54,669 bases of DNA from Candidatus Gastranaerophilales bacterium (GTDB lineage: Bacteria > Cyanobacteriota > Vampirovibrionia > Gastranaerophilales > Gastranaerophilaceae), in assembly GCA_017467305.1 (NCBI GenBank), contig JAFTSM010000031.1:1-54669 (forward strand), in the 5' to 3' direction. The notes under the pieces were generated by a model. The model did no database searches and was not told the DNA's origin. It saw only the letters and a program-made list of their open reading frames with translations. This document shows positions 16,433-25,899 of this stretch, one piece after another. Position numbers and translations under genes: made by a program. Positions within the stretch are counted from its first letter, which is position 1, and each line of letters begins with the position of its first letter.

Positions 16433-17368
16433 ATGAAAAAGAATGATTTTAAAGTAAAGTTTTGGGGTGTTAGAGGTTCTTACCCAGTAGTAAATAAAGA
16501 TTTTCTTAAATATGGTGGTAATACAGCCTGCGTTGAAGTAATTGCTGGTTCGCATAGAATTATTTTAGATGGTGGTACGGGCATAATTCCTCTTGGCGAC
16601 AAGATTTTTAAAGAACATATTTCTTCTGCTGATAATGTTTTTGATAGAAAGCCAATGAACGTTACGATGCTATTAAGCCACGTTCATCAAGACCATATTC
16701 AAGGTTTAAACTTCTTTAAACCGATGAATTCTTTAACAACACAATTCTCTTTATTTGGTTATAGTGGTTTTGATTCTACTTTAAATGAGACTTTATCCGA
16801 ATTGATTTTTGGCAAATCATTCCCAATAAACTTATACGATGTAACAGCAGATTACTCAATAACAGATATTTCTGAAACTGAAGTTATTATCTTAAAGAAA
16901 AATGAAAGACCTATTATAAAACGAGTTACAGAATTAGACGATATTACTCCAGAAAAAGATGAGGTTGTAATTTCTATTATGAAATCAAATTCACACCCAA
17001 ATTTTGGTGTAATGTGCTTTAAAATTGCATACAAAGATAAGTCTATAGTTTATGCAACAGATACTGAATGTTATATTGGTGGTTCTAAAAAATTAGAATT
17101 ATTTGCAAAGGATACAGATTTATTAATCCACGATAGCCAATACACAACAGAAGATTATTTATCAACAGTTGTTCCAAAACAAGGTTTTGGACACTCAACA
17201 TTTGATATGGCATATGATATTGCAAACGCTATAAACGCTAAAAAATTAGCTTTTTTCCATTTTGACCCTTCATACAATGATGCGAAGTTGACAATGATAG
17301 AAAATTTCTTTAAAAAGAAAAATGAAAACTGTTTTCTTGCAAAAGAAGGAATGGAAGTTTGTATTTAA
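16433..17368 (+). CDS. MBL-fold metal-dependent hydrolase
   Basis: A 311-aa protein starting MKKNDFKVKFWGVRGSYPV. The metal motif SHVHQDHIQG lies near residue 80, followed by YATDTE, HDSQYT and HFDPSYND. The WGVRGS start and these motifs fit the RNase Z/PhnP-like branch of MBL proteins, often annotated as cyclic-phosphodiesterase-like hydrolases. No signal peptide, so cytoplasmic. It lies in an operon with the phosphatase and overlaps the following TPR gene. Confidence 0.85.
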   Translation: MKKNDFKVKFWGVRGSYPVVNKDFLKYGGNTACVEVIAGSHRIILDGGTGIIPLGDKIFKEHISSADNVFDRKPMNVTMLLSHVHQDHIQGLNFFKPMNSLTTQFSLFGYSGFDSTLNETLSELIFGKSFPINLYDVTADYSITDISETEVIILKKNERPIIKRVTELDDITPEKDEVVISIMKSNSHPNFGVMCFKIAYKDKSIVYATDTECYIGGSKKLELFAKDTDLLIHDSQYTTEDYLSTVVPKQGFGHSTFDMAYDIANAINAKKLAFFHFDPSYNDAKLTMIENFFKKKNENCFLAKEGMEVCI

Positions 17369-17919
17369 AAAAACTTTTAATTATATTTTTAATACTTTTA
17401 ATTGCACCAGTCGGTTATTGCAAGCATAATAACCAATCTTGGAATATTAAAGCGGAGAACAATGCGTACAGACACAATAACAAAGGTTTAATGTACCTTG
17501 AAGATAAGTACTATTTTGGTGCTATAAAAGAATTTCAAATGGCTATTGATTTATTACCAAATAAACAAGCTACCGCAACTTTTTATACTAATCTTGGTAG
17601 AACTTATGAAAAAATAGGTTATCCAAGTTTGGCAAAAGATTGTTATGAAAAAGCAGTTAGTATTAATATCCTATGTTTTGATTATTATTTACAACTTGCA
17701 AAATGTTATAAAACTCTTGGTGTTGTAGATAAAAAACTTGAAGAATTTCAAAATAAAGAATATTCACCACTTAATAATGTTATGATTGGGCTTTTATATA
17801 TCCAAAAAGACCACAAGGCAACTGGAATAACAGTTTTAGACGATTTTTGTGATAAAGAACCAAATTTAATTATTACAGCTGGTGTTAGGAATTATTTAAA
17901 AGAAATTACAAAAGATTAA
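17359..17919 (+). CDS. exported TPR protein
   Basis: A 186-aa protein whose likely start is TTG 17359, overlapping the MBL gene by 10 bp; GGAAG lies just upstream and no ATG is suitably placed. A signal peptide (LLIIFLILLIAPVGYC) is followed by TPR-like helices (GLMYLEDKYYFGAIKEFQMA, NLGRTYEKIGYPSLAKDCYE and YLQLAKCYKTLG). TPRs bind other proteins; the partner is unknown. The C in GYCK could be a lipoprotein cysteine, although the lipobox is weak. Confidence 0.7.
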   Translation: MYLKKLLIIFLILLIAPVGYCKHNNQSWNIKAENNAYRHNNKGLMYLEDKYYFGAIKEFQMAIDLLPNKQATATFYTNLGRTYEKIGYPSLAKDCYEKAVSINILCFDYYLQLAKCYKTLGVVDKKLEEFQNKEYSPLNNVMIGLLYIQKDHKATGITVLDDFCDKEPNLIITAGVRNYLKEITKD

Positions 17920-18557
17920 AGCAAATTTAATCCGTGAGAATCTGTTCCACCTGTTTTGATTAAGTTGTTTTGTTCTGCAACTTTGATAACAGTTTCTCTA
18001 GAATGGAATTTCAACATTCCTCTAAGTCCATTATAAGGATAATATGTTTCTAATCCTTCTAATCCCATTTTAACTAATCCTTTTACAAATGTATCTAGGT
18101 TAAAACACCAACAGCAACAAGGATGTGCTAAAACAGCAACACCACCAGCATTGTTTATTTTTTCAATAACTTCTTTTGGATTTCTTAAATGGAATAATCT
18201 AAAAAAGTTGTGAGTTTTAGCATTGTGAGATGTTGCAAATAATGATTTTATTTCTTTATTATCAATATCTATTCCATAACCTAATATATGAATTAATACC
18301 CCTTTATAGAAACAATCAAATTCAACTGAAGGAATAACTATCTCTTCACGTAAAATATTCGTAGATAAATATGCGTCAATCGTATTATGGTCACAAATCG
18401 CTATATACTTTTTCCCTTGAGCTTTTGCTTGTTCAACAATTTCATAAGGTGACATTTTCCCATCTGATTCATTTGAATGAATATGTAAATCTACATTCTT
18501 AAAAAAATCTTCGGCTGTAAAAGATAATAATAAATTTTTTATTTCTTCTCTTCTCAT
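17916..18557 (-). CDS. PHP-domain phosphoesterase
   Basis: A 213-aa protein with NVDLHIHSNESDGKMSP, AICDHNTIDAY, VEFDC, AVLAHPCC and GGTDSHG, which together form the metal site of PHP domains (YciV/RnaAM-type nucleotidases and relatives). It is shorter than the usual 270-290 residues and ends right after TDSHG. It converges with the TPR gene with a 4-nt stop overlap. Probably a 3'-5' oligonucleotide or nucleotide phosphatase, but the substrate is not visible. Confidence 0.82.
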   Translation of the reverse strand: MRREEIKNLLLSFTAEDFFKNVDLHIHSNESDGKMSPYEIVEQAKAQGKKYIAICDHNTIDAYLSTNILREEIVIPSVEFDCFYKGVLIHILGYGIDIDNKEIKSLFATSHNAKTHNFFRLFHLRNPKEVIEKINNAGGVAVLAHPCCCWCFNLDTFVKGLVKMGLEGLETYYPYNGLRGMLKFHSRETVIKVAEQNNLIKTGGTDSHGLNLL

Positions 18558-18621
18558 GATAAACTTAACTCAATAACGTATATAATAAATATGCTAATAT
18601 AAAATTCAAAAAAGAGGAAGT

Positions 18622-19572
18622 ATGGCAAAGAAAAAATCAAACAAAATAATAAGTGCATTTTCAATATTTTTTTCAAGTGCAAAAACTTATTTTTTATACT
18701 TAGACCAATGTTTTAAATATCTATCTTTTCCAATATTCGGTCAATTAATAGGTTTAGCTTTAATTTTTACTTGTACATATTACTTCAATATAAATAAAGA
18801 AAATATAAGTAATATCTCTCCTTTTTTTGAAAATCATTTATACACTATTTTTTATATAGTTTTATTGCCATTTTTTATAATTTTTGTAAAAGCAATATAT
18901 GATTATGTACTAGCTTTTTGTGGATTAAATTTATTGTTTTACACTGTTTCAAACAAGAAAAAAGTAAAAGATATCAACTTTAAAGCGAATAAAGATGTTA
19001 TTCAAAGAAGATTGTTTCAATATATTCTTTTAATGTTACTTGTTTCTGTGCTATTAGTTGTTCCACCTTTAATTTTTGTAGCACCAATTATATGGGTATT
19101 TTTATGTTTATCCTTCCAAGTTTTTTCTTTCGAAAATGGAACATCTGCATTTAAAGCGATTGGAAGAAGTGTTGAACTAGTAAAAGGTAATTTTATTGCA
19201 ACCTCTATACTTTTGTTATTGTGTGGCTTTACTACATATTGGTTTTTACCAAACGTATTCTTATGGGCATGCGAAAAGATTTCTGTAACATCATTTTTAA
19301 TAAATAAAATTGAGCTTATTGCACAAATGCTCCCACTTAACCATTACAATGATATATTATCAATTGTAAACTATGAGATAGATGCATTAACAATAGCCAA
19401 AGCTTCGGCTGAAAGCGTTATTACATTTATTGTTATAGGTTTTTCTCTGCCTTTTAGATGCTGTTGTTTTACAGAATTATATAAACTTTATGATTCAGAA
19501 AAAATTAAAGAATTCTCAAAATCTACCGATGACATTATAGAAAGGGCAACGGGTAAGAAGAGAAAGAATTAA
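18622..19572 (+). CDS. polytopic membrane protein, unknown
   Basis: A 316-aa protein with about six hydrophobic helices (near 35-55, 70-95, 130-165, 195-215, 225-245 and 265-285). It contains SFENGTSAFKAIGRSVELVKGNF, split by helices, which resembles the linker seen in YciC/DUF975-type membrane proteins. No catalytic motif. It has a Shine-Dalgarno AGAGGAAG and is followed after 9 bp by a small zinc-ribbon gene. Confidence 0.7.
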   Translation: MAKKKSNKIISAFSIFFSSAKTYFLYLDQCFKYLSFPIFGQLIGLALIFTCTYYFNINKENISNISPFFENHLYTIFYIVLLPFFIIFVKAIYDYVLAFCGLNLLFYTVSNKKKVKDINFKANKDVIQRRLFQYILLMLLVSVLLVVPPLIFVAPIIWVFLCLSFQVFSFENGTSAFKAIGRSVELVKGNFIATSILLLLCGFTTYWFLPNVFLWACEKISVTSFLINKIELIAQMLPLNHYNDILSIVNYEIDALTIAKASAESVITFIVIGFSLPFRCCCFTELYKLYDSEKIKEFSKSTDDIIERATGKKRKN

Positions 19573-19581
19573 CTAGGGATT

Positions 19582-19797
19582 ATGTTTAAGTGTAAAAAAT
19601 GTAATTCAATTGATAAATTTGAATTAATGTTTAGTCCAGACTACGTAGGTTCAAAAACTTTTGATGTGAAATATACAAAACACAATGATATTCAAATTAG
19701 TGTTGATGGATATACATTTATTCCAGACAGAGCATTTATGAACGCTCACGCAGTATGCAGACATTGTGGAAATATAAATTGTTGGGACTATAACTAA
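19582..19797 (+). CDS. small zinc-ribbon protein
   Basis: A 71-aa protein with two CxxC pairs: FKCKKCNS at the N-terminus and AVCRHCGN near the C-terminus, spaced to form one zinc ribbon. No other domain. It lies 9 bp behind the membrane protein gene, so they are probably co-transcribed. Function unknown. Confidence 0.7.
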   Translation: MFKCKKCNSIDKFELMFSPDYVGSKTFDVKYTKHNDIQISVDGYTFIPDRAFMNAHAVCRHCGNINCWDYN

Positions 19798-19877
19798 TGT
19801 TGCATTTGCAACAAACCGCTTTTAAGGTGTGTTTTTTCTTAAAAATTGTTATAATTGAATAACATAAAGGAGCGATT

Positions 19878-20951
19878 ATGAAGAAAAAAAAGAAAAAACA
19901 AGAAAGAGATTTTTCTGCTCTAGGCTATATATTCCTTTTTGCTATAATGGCTGGATTTATGGTTTTTTTAATGTATTTTAGTACTAATCAACGAAGTAAA
20001 GATGTTACAGTTCCACAAAAACAAGAAGCAAAAATAAATCTACAAAAACCAGCAACAGAAAAACCCACGCTCGGAAATAATTTGCAAAATTTTGAAACAT
20101 ATAATTATAGGATAGCCTACACCTTTGATATACAAGGCACAATTAATGATGTATTTTTTCGAATTCCTATTCCTACAACAGAAAATGAAAAACAATATAT
20201 ATTAAATTCTAATACATCAATAAAACCGACAAAAATATATTATGACGGTGCTACAACTTTTGCTGAATTTAATTTCCCAGAATTAAAGACACAAAAACTT
20301 ACTATTGAACACAATGGAACTGCGCAAGTAAGGACATATGACTTAAAAACAGCAAAATTAATTAATAAGAACAAAAACCCAGAAAAAGATATTAATAGAT
20401 ATTTAAAAGATGAACAATATATTGAAGTAAATGATGCTTTAGTTAAATCATATGCAGCAAAAATTAAAGGTGATACAAAAGAAGAAATTATTAAAAATAT
20501 ATATGAGTTTACTCAAAATCATTTAACATACAAACATCTAAAAGGTGTTTCTGGTGCAAAGAAAGCATTAAAAGACAGAGTCGGTGAATGTAGTGAATAT
20601 AGTGCAATAATGGTTGCACTATGTAGAGCCAAAGGAATACCTGCGAGAATTGTTATTGGGAATATTGCAAGAGAAGAAAATTCTAAACATAATTGGGTTG
20701 AAGTTTATTTTGATGAGTATGGCTGGGTAACTTTTGACCCAACTAATATGCCGATTGTTGTTAATATTTATAAAAATGGGAAACTGGTAAAACAAGAAAA
20801 GAAACTTGATTCTAATAAATCAATATCAAGATATATTGTATCTGGTAAAAACCTATTTTCTCCTTATATATTTAGATATAAGAGTGATTCTCCTAATACC
20901 GGAAGAGCTGGTATTAAAGAAACGGTAGAGATTAAAAAAGTCAAAAAATAA
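19878..20951 (+). CDS. membrane-anchored transglutaminase-like protein
   Basis: A 357-aa protein. A lysine-rich start and one membrane helix (residues 16-36) anchor it, and the rest would be outside the membrane. The core has the Cys-His-Asp triad: VGECSEYSAIMVAL (Cys), KHNWVEVYF (His) and WVTFDPTN (Asp). Bacterial members are mostly proteases or protein-modifying enzymes. AAGGAG lies before ATG and TATAAT near 19849. A strong terminator follows. Confidence 0.88.
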   Translation: MKKKKKKQERDFSALGYIFLFAIMAGFMVFLMYFSTNQRSKDVTVPQKQEAKINLQKPATEKPTLGNNLQNFETYNYRIAYTFDIQGTINDVFFRIPIPTTENEKQYILNSNTSIKPTKIYYDGATTFAEFNFPELKTQKLTIEHNGTAQVRTYDLKTAKLINKNKNPEKDINRYLKDEQYIEVNDALVKSYAAKIKGDTKEEIIKNIYEFTQNHLTYKHLKGVSGAKKALKDRVGECSEYSAIMVALCRAKGIPARIVIGNIAREENSKHNWVEVYFDEYGWVTFDPTNMPIVVNIYKNGKLVKQEKKLDSNKSISRYIVSGKNLFSPYIFRYKSDSPNTGRAGIKETVEIKKVKK

Positions 20952-20987
20952 AAAGAATGGATTGAATAAAATCAATCCATTCTTTTT
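20951..20987 (+). terminator. terminator after the transglutaminase gene
   Basis: AAAAGAATGGATTGA pairs with TCAATCCATTCTTTTT. The gap from here to 21148 is GC-richer than its surroundings and I can assign nothing to it. Confidence 0.9.
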
Positions 20988-21148
20988 ATTTTTGTAGTTC
21001 TCACCACGTTCAAATAATTTAAAAGTCTCACTCAGCTCTCACACCTACGCACAACGTGCTTCGGATACAAGCTCACAGATTTCGCTATAGCTCAATGGTT
21101 CGTTTTGTATCGCGACGTCGCTCGTTCTTACCTAAAACCACACATAAT

Positions 21149-21180
21149 AAAAAGGACCTACCTATCGGTAAGTCCTTTTT
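21149..21180 (-). terminator. tRNA-Gly terminator, bidirectional
   Basis: Hairpin AAAAAGGAC(C/T)TACC with its complement and T-runs on both strands, 4 bp past the tRNA-Gly 3' end. Confidence 0.8.
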
Positions 21181-21183
21181 ATT

Positions 21184-21255
21184 AGCGGGAGACGAGGCTC
21201 GAACTCGCGACATCTTCCTTGGCAAGGAAGCATTCTACCACTGAATTACTCCCGC
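21184..21255 (-). tRNA. tRNA-Gly (GCC)
   Basis: The minus strand gives a 72-nt cloverleaf with acceptor GCGGGAG/CTCCCGC, anticodon loop TTGCCAA with GCC, T arm with GTTCGAG and discriminator T. CCA is not encoded (AAT follows). Confidence 0.95.
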
Positions 21256-21317
21256 AAATTGCTTCTGTACAATTAATTATACATGCACAATTTTTAATTT
21301 CAAGTCTTTTTTTTAAA

Positions 21318-21515
21318 TTATTTTCCTAATAATAAATCAAATACATTTCTGTATTTTACAACGTCATAACTACCGTCTTCATGGTGAATAACTTTTTCTT
21401 GTCTTGCTTGACGAGCTGACTCAGAAAAATATTCATTTATTCCATTGAACCAACCTGCTTGCCAAGCATAGTATATTCCACCAAAAATCAATAACCAACA
21501 AATTACTTTTGCCAT
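21318..21515 (-). CDS. small membrane protein, 65 aa
   Basis: One N-terminal helix (VICWLLIFGGIYYAWQAGWF) followed by a charged tail with HHEDGSYDVVKYRN. GAGG precedes ATG. No family recognised. Confidence 0.6.
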   Translation of the reverse strand: MAKVICWLLIFGGIYYAWQAGWFNGINEYFSESARQARQEKVIHHEDGSYDVVKYRNVFDLLLGK

Positions 21516-21552
21516 ATAACCAACCTCTTTTTGTATTTAATATAAAAATAAT

Positions 21553-21921
21553 TTATTTTTCTTCTTTAGTCAATTGTTTTTCTGGTATTAAAAATGGTTT
21601 TACAAAATTGAAAGTGCCTAAAATAGAAATTAAGCTACCAGCAATTCCTAATACTTTTGAAGTTTTACCTTTTTTAAGCATGCCACTAATTGCGTTAATT
21701 GCAGTTCCTGCTGTAAAACATAAATACCCTTTAAAAATTGCTCTTGGCATTGTGACTGTATCTGTTATATCTCTTTTATTAATAATTTTTTCGCTACAAA
21801 TATCAAGAATATCTGGTTTGTATTCAAGTTTTGTTTGTTGAACTTTTTTCGGCTCTTCTTTTTTTACTTGATTATTTACTACACTAACACCTTGATTTGT
21901 AATTGCATCGAAAACTGTCAT
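21553..21921 (-). CDS. hypothetical protein with hydrophobic C-terminal half
   Basis: A 122-aa protein with a charged N-terminal half and two hydrophobic stretches (about 68-85 and 92-110), the second glycine-rich and ending in a charged tail. It has the GYLCFTAGTAINAISG look of Gastranaerophilales accessory proteins. It lies 37 bp upstream of the 65-aa gene on the same strand and could be co-transcribed with it. Function unknown. Confidence 0.55.
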   Translation of the reverse strand: MTVFDAITNQGVSVVNNQVKKEEPKKVQQTKLEYKPDILDICSEKIINKRDITDTVTMPRAIFKGYLCFTAGTAINAISGMLKKGKTSKVLGIAGSLISILGTFNFVKPFLIPEKQLTKEEK

Positions 21922-22022
21922 TATTAAACCCTCTTGATAATTTTAAAACTTAAACACAAAATAATTTGTCACTATATGGATAAGTATTTATAATAAAATA
22001 ATATTATACGAGGAATGAAAAA

Positions 22023-22934
22023 GTGAAAATTATTGAAAATGAATTAAAAACCTTTAATGAATATTTAATAAATAGTTTATCAGATGATAAAAACCACATT
22101 GCAAATGATATAACTGAATATTTGAGCGGGAAATCAAAAAGACTAAGACCCTCTTTTGTTTTCCTTTTTGCAAAAGCTCTTGGATTAGAAATAACAAAAA
22201 AAATATATCATTTAGCTTGTAGTGTTGAATTGGTGCATAATTCAACATTGGTTCATGACGATATTTTAGACAACGCCGATACAAGACGAGGCAAAATTTC
22301 ATTAAATTATAAACTAGGTAATAGTTTGAGTGTTTTGGCTGGAGATGTTTTGCTTTCTGTTGCACTAAAAGAGCTTGTAAAATGTGAAAATATTGAAGTT
22401 GTAAACAATTATGCGGAATCTTTATACTTGATGTGTAAAGGTGAAATTAATCAAAACTTCACCATAGATAAACTTCCGACAATGGAAGAATACATAAGAA
22501 AATCAGAATATAAAACAGCAGAGCTATTTAAAGCACCATTGACTTCTCTTGCTACAATGTCAAACATAGAGGAAAAAGAAAAAATTCATTCATTTGCAAA
22601 AAACTTTGGCATTGCGTTCCAAATTAAAGATGATTTACTAAATATTTTAAAAACGGATAAATCAAAGCCAATTATGAGCGACATTCATAATGGAATATAC
22701 ACAGCACCTGTTATTTATTTAAATGAAAATAAAGGTAATGTAGAAAATATGTCAAAAGAAGAAATTATAGAAAATCTTCTTTCTGATAAAAAGTATATAG
22801 AGAAAACAACAGATTTAATAAAAGAATACGCAGATAGAGCTATTGAAGATATAGCGTTTATTAAAGATAATGAGTATAAAAAAGAAATTATAAAACTTAC
22901 AGAAAATCTTTACAAAGTGGGGATAAATGAATAA
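22023..22934 (+). CDS. polyprenyl diphosphate synthase
   Basis: A 303-aa trans-prenyltransferase starting at GTG 22023; GAGGAA lies 8 nt before, and the ATG at 22017 runs straight into a stop. The first aspartate-rich motif is LVHDDILDNADTRRG and the second is FQIKDDLLN. It condenses isopentenyl diphosphate units, giving a quinone side chain or a geranylgeranyl-type product; the chain length cannot be read. It overlaps lepB by 8 nt, so the two are coupled. Confidence 0.9.
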   Translation: MKIIENELKTFNEYLINSLSDDKNHIANDITEYLSGKSKRLRPSFVFLFAKALGLEITKKIYHLACSVELVHNSTLVHDDILDNADTRRGKISLNYKLGNSLSVLAGDVLLSVALKELVKCENIEVVNNYAESLYLMCKGEINQNFTIDKLPTMEEYIRKSEYKTAELFKAPLTSLATMSNIEEKEKIHSFAKNFGIAFQIKDDLLNILKTDKSKPIMSDIHNGIYTAPVIYLNENKGNVENMSKEEIIENLLSDKKYIEKTTDLIKEYADRAIEDIAFIKDNEYKKEIIKLTENLYKVGINE

Positions 22935-23538
22935 AGATGTAATAAAAGAGATTATAGAAACTGCGGTTTTTGTAATTGTTGCAATAATTATCATAAGATT
23001 TTTTCTTGGTGAGATAAGGTGGATTCCGTCTGGTTCAATGAAACCAACTTTAGTAGAAGGTGATAGAGTTTTTGTTGAAAGGGTTTCTCGTTTTTATTCA
23101 ACACCAAAGCGTGGTGATATTATGGTTTTCTATCCGCCACAAGAACACTTAGAAGCAACACCACTTAAAATTTTCTCAAGATTAACTGGATTTTTCTGTA
23201 ATGATATTGCTTATATAAAAAGAGTAATTGGGCTCCCTGGTGAAAAAATTGAAATTTCTCACAATGAAGACGGAACAACAGATATTTTAGTTAATGATAA
23301 AAAACTTGATGAACCATATATTATGGATAAATCTGAATATCCAATTTGTACTCCAGATATGCACTGTGGACCACTTATATTGAAAGAAGGCGAATACTTT
23401 ATGATGGGTGACAATAGAGGTCATTCTGCTGACTCTAGATATTGGGGTGTGCTAAAGCAAGAACGCTTTATTGGACGTGCTAAACTCCTATTTTGGCCAT
23501 TTACTCATTTTGAATATTTTAAAATCAAGAGTTATTAG
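22927..23538 (+). CDS. lepB: signal peptidase I
   Basis: A 203-aa membrane protease that cuts signal peptides from exported proteins. One N-terminal helix, then the catalytic serine motif PSGSMKPTLVEGDRV, the catalytic lysine motif YIKRVIGLPGE, and GDNRGHSADSRYWG. Normal length for the Gram-positive/cyanobacterial type. Confidence 0.95.
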   Translation: MNKDVIKEIIETAVFVIVAIIIIRFFLGEIRWIPSGSMKPTLVEGDRVFVERVSRFYSTPKRGDIMVFYPPQEHLEATPLKIFSRLTGFFCNDIAYIKRVIGLPGEKIEISHNEDGTTDILVNDKKLDEPYIMDKSEYPICTPDMHCGPLILKEGEYFMMGDNRGHSADSRYWGVLKQERFIGRAKLLFWPFTHFEYFKIKSY

Positions 23539-23601
23539 ATTTTTATCTACATAAATAATTTTCTATCAACAATATTTTGTAGAAAATTTTTAATTACAAA
23601 T

Positions 23602-23630
23602 AAAAAGCCTATGGTTTACATAGGCTTTTT
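23602..23630 (+). terminator. lepB terminator, bidirectional
   Basis: AAAAAGCCTATG/CATAGGCTTTTT hairpin between lepB and the convergent LysM gene. Confidence 0.88.
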
Positions 23631-23663
23631 GTATATTAATTTCACTTCTTAAGATTGTTCTCA

Positions 23664-24257
23664 TTAATCCAATGGAATTATCAATTCTTGTCCGATTGAT
23701 AGTTTATGAGCATTAGTTAATTTGTTTGCTTGTCTGATTTTTTCAACTTTTGCTGGGTCATATTTGCCATAGAAACGAATAACAATTGAACCCATTGAAT
23801 CACCACTTTTAACTGTATATGTTTCAACAGTTGGAATTGCAACTTCTTCTGCTACTGCTTCTACACTTGTTGGAACAACCGCAATGTTTGAACTTATTTT
23901 TGGTAATTTGCTTGTTCTTTCAATTTTCTTTTCAAACTTTGGTTGCCCTAATGCTGTTGGATTTGCTTCATTAGAAACATTTGCACCAATGCTTAAAATT
24001 GCGTTCATAACAAACATACATAGAGCACCAGCAATAAAGCCAGTTAAAAGATAAACTCCAGGTGATTTTTCTTCTTTAATAGGATTAATTTTGAAATTTT
24101 GCCATAAAAGATCAAGCTCTTTTTGACGGTTTGGTCTTTTATAAGCTTTAGGTGTGTTATCCTCTTGAGAACTAAATTCTTTTTGGCTTTTTATTTCTGA
24201 TAAAAAAGCAACTTTTTCATCTGATAAGTTTGATCTGTATATTGATGAATTTCTCAT
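23664..24257 (-). CDS. LysM-domain membrane protein
   Basis: About 197 aa from ATG 24257, where AAGGA lies 11 nt upstream; the longer frame to 24311 lacks a ribosome site. A cytoplasmic charged segment is followed by one membrane helix (GVYLLTGFIAGALCMFVMNA) and a C-terminal LysM domain (TYTVKSGDSMGSIVIRFYG ... IGQELIIP). The LysM would bind peptidoglycan in the periplasm. A bitopic LysM protein beside a sigma factor gene may have a role in envelope sensing or anchoring; that is speculation. Confidence 0.82.
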   Translation of the reverse strand: MRNSSIYRSNLSDEKVAFLSEIKSQKEFSSQEDNTPKAYKRPNRQKELDLLWQNFKINPIKEEKSPGVYLLTGFIAGALCMFVMNAILSIGANVSNEANPTALGQPKFEKKIERTSKLPKISSNIAVVPTSVEAVAEEVAIPTVETYTVKSGDSMGSIVIRFYGKYDPAKVEKIRQANKLTNAHKLSIGQELIIPLD

Positions 24258-24369
24258 AAATATTTCAGTCCTTTCCCCAATCCGTTCCCTAACATTGATA
24301 TGATAGCCCACTCAACATGTACAAGTCAAGAATTATAAGCTTTTTTGTTACGATGTGATTACATTTCAT

Positions 24370-25287
24370 TTAGTTTAAATACTCTTTCAAATGTTTTATT
24401 TTTTCTGTTTTTCTTAATTTAGAAAGAGCAATATTTTCTATTTGTCTTATCCTCTCTTTTGAAAATCCCAAATCTCTTCCCAACTCTTCTAATGTTCTTG
24501 GTTTATTTCCGTCAATGCCAAATCTGCCGATTATTATTTTCTTTTCTTTTGTAGTTAATTCATTCAACATACTATCAATATAATTTTTGAGTAATGAATT
24601 ATGCGTTTTATTTTCTGGCGAGGTATATTGTTCATCTGCAATATGGTCTTCTAAGCAAAGATTTTCTGCAATTGGTGAATCAAGGCTAATTGGTTCAAGC
24701 TTTATTGTATCCATAACAATATTCACTTGTTTTAACGGAAGTTTTAATTTTTCGCTAATTTCTTCTATTGTTGGTTCTTTTCCGGTGCTATAAGATAGTT
24801 CAAAAACAGCTTTTTTTACCAACCTAATTTTATCAATCATATGCACTGGAACTCTTATCACTTTTGAATTATTTGCAATTGCTCGAACAATTGTTTGTCT
24901 TATCCACCAAGTTGCATAAGTAGAGAATTTGAAACCTTTAGTATAGTCAAATCTATTGGCAGCTTTTATTAAACCAAGAGAACCCTCTTGAACTAAATCC
25001 ATAAAGAGTACACCTTGCCCAGTGTATTTTTTTGCAATACTAACTACTAAACGCAAATTTGCTTGAACAAGCTTCTTCTTTGCTAAAAGTGCTTTTTTAT
25101 CATCCCCTTCTAAAATATCTTTCCCCAACTTTTGTTCTTCTTCACGTTTAAGTAGTTTTGTTTTACCTATATCCTTTAAATACATCTGTAAAATGTCATC
25201 TTTATAGACAACACTATTAAAAGAAGTTATTTCATCTTCATTTTCAATATCAAGATATTTATATTCATCTAAAAATTGAATACTCAT
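24370..25287 (-). CDS. group 2 sigma-70 factor
   Basis: A 305-aa sigma factor lacking region 1.1. Region 1.2 ([20 protein letters not shown]), region 2 ([17 protein letters not shown] to [13 protein letters not shown]), region 3 and region 4.2 ([20 protein letters not shown]) are intact. The RpoDC-box-like region 2.1-2.4 closely resembles the housekeeping sigma. This makes it a RpoD/RpoS-type group 2 factor, as in cyanobacterial SigB-SigE. Alternatively it could be the primary sigma in a reduced genome, but the short N-terminus argues against that. Confidence 0.88.
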   Translation of the reverse strand: MSIQFLDEYKYLDIENEDEITSFNSVVYKDDILQMYLKDIGKTKLLKREEEQKLGKDILEGDDKKALLAKKKLVQANLRLVVSIAKKYTGQGVLFMDLVQEGSLGLIKAANRFDYTKGFKFSTYATWWIRQTIVRAIANNSKVIRVPVHMIDKIRLVKKAVFELSYSTGKEPTIEEISEKLKLPLKQVNIVMDTIKLEPISLDSPIAENLCLEDHIADEQYTSPENKTHNSLLKNYIDSMLNELTTKEKKIIIGRFGIDGNKPRTLEELGRDLGFSKERIRQIENIALSKLRKTEKIKHLKEYLN

Positions 25288-25330
25288 TATAAACCCTCAC
25301 CTTCTATTTAGTTAGAATGACGGAGTTATA

Positions 25331-25897
25331 TTATTCAAGTTCCAAAAAATCTATCATTTTTTTACATTCACCAAACTCAATATTAAGTTGTTTAGCTAGA
25401 GGAATATTCATTATAACTTTATTACTTAATCTAAAAATTTTAGGGAATGTCTTAAACCCTTTTTGTTCAACTAAACTTGCTGATAGATGTTGTTTTTCTT
25501 CATCATAAATTTCAGAGTAATTCTTATTCATAGTTGCGCAGAAAGGGAAAGAAGGATTTCCTTTTGCATCTTCTGTTAATACGCCAAAGGTTCTACACAC
25601 AAAAGGTCTATGAGTATAAATTGAACAATTATTTTTAATCAGAAATGGGCATTTGTATGAATCAGTATTACCATTTTTAACTTCTTTTATGTTGTTTTTA
25701 ATTATTTCTTGAATATTTTTATCAAGCTCATCATAGGCTAACATCATATATTTAAATTCAAGTTCAGAAATAGGATAATCGCCACGCTCACAACAAAAAG
25801 AACATCCAGCCTTGCAGTGGATGTATTCTTTTTGATTGTCAAAAATTTTTTCTATATCATCATTGACGCTTGCTAAAAATTTTTCAAAACTTTCCAT
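25331..25897 (-). CDS. YkgJ-type cysteine-cluster protein
   Basis: A 188-aa protein with HCKAGCSFCCERGDYP at the N-terminus and CPFLIKNNCSIYTHRPFVCR in the middle, the CxxxCxxCC plus C...C...RPxxCR pattern of the YkgJ family, thought to bind iron or zinc. The catalytic role is unknown. It lies 2 bp downstream of the 4Fe-4S membrane protein gene and is surely co-transcribed with it. Confidence 0.85.
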   Translation of the reverse strand: MESFEKFLASVNDDIEKIFDNQKEYIHCKAGCSFCCERGDYPISELEFKYMMLAYDELDKNIQEIIKNNIKEVKNGNTDSYKCPFLIKNNCSIYTHRPFVCRTFGVLTEDAKGNPSFPFCATMNKNYSEIYDEEKQHLSASLVEQKGFKTFPKIFRLSNKVIMNIPLAKQLNIEFGECKKMIDFLELE

Positions 25898-25899
25898 AA

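Noticed and set aside
21056-21244. Plus-strand frame of 62 codons over tRNA-Gly
   Set aside because: It is an antisense reading of the tRNA and its terminator.
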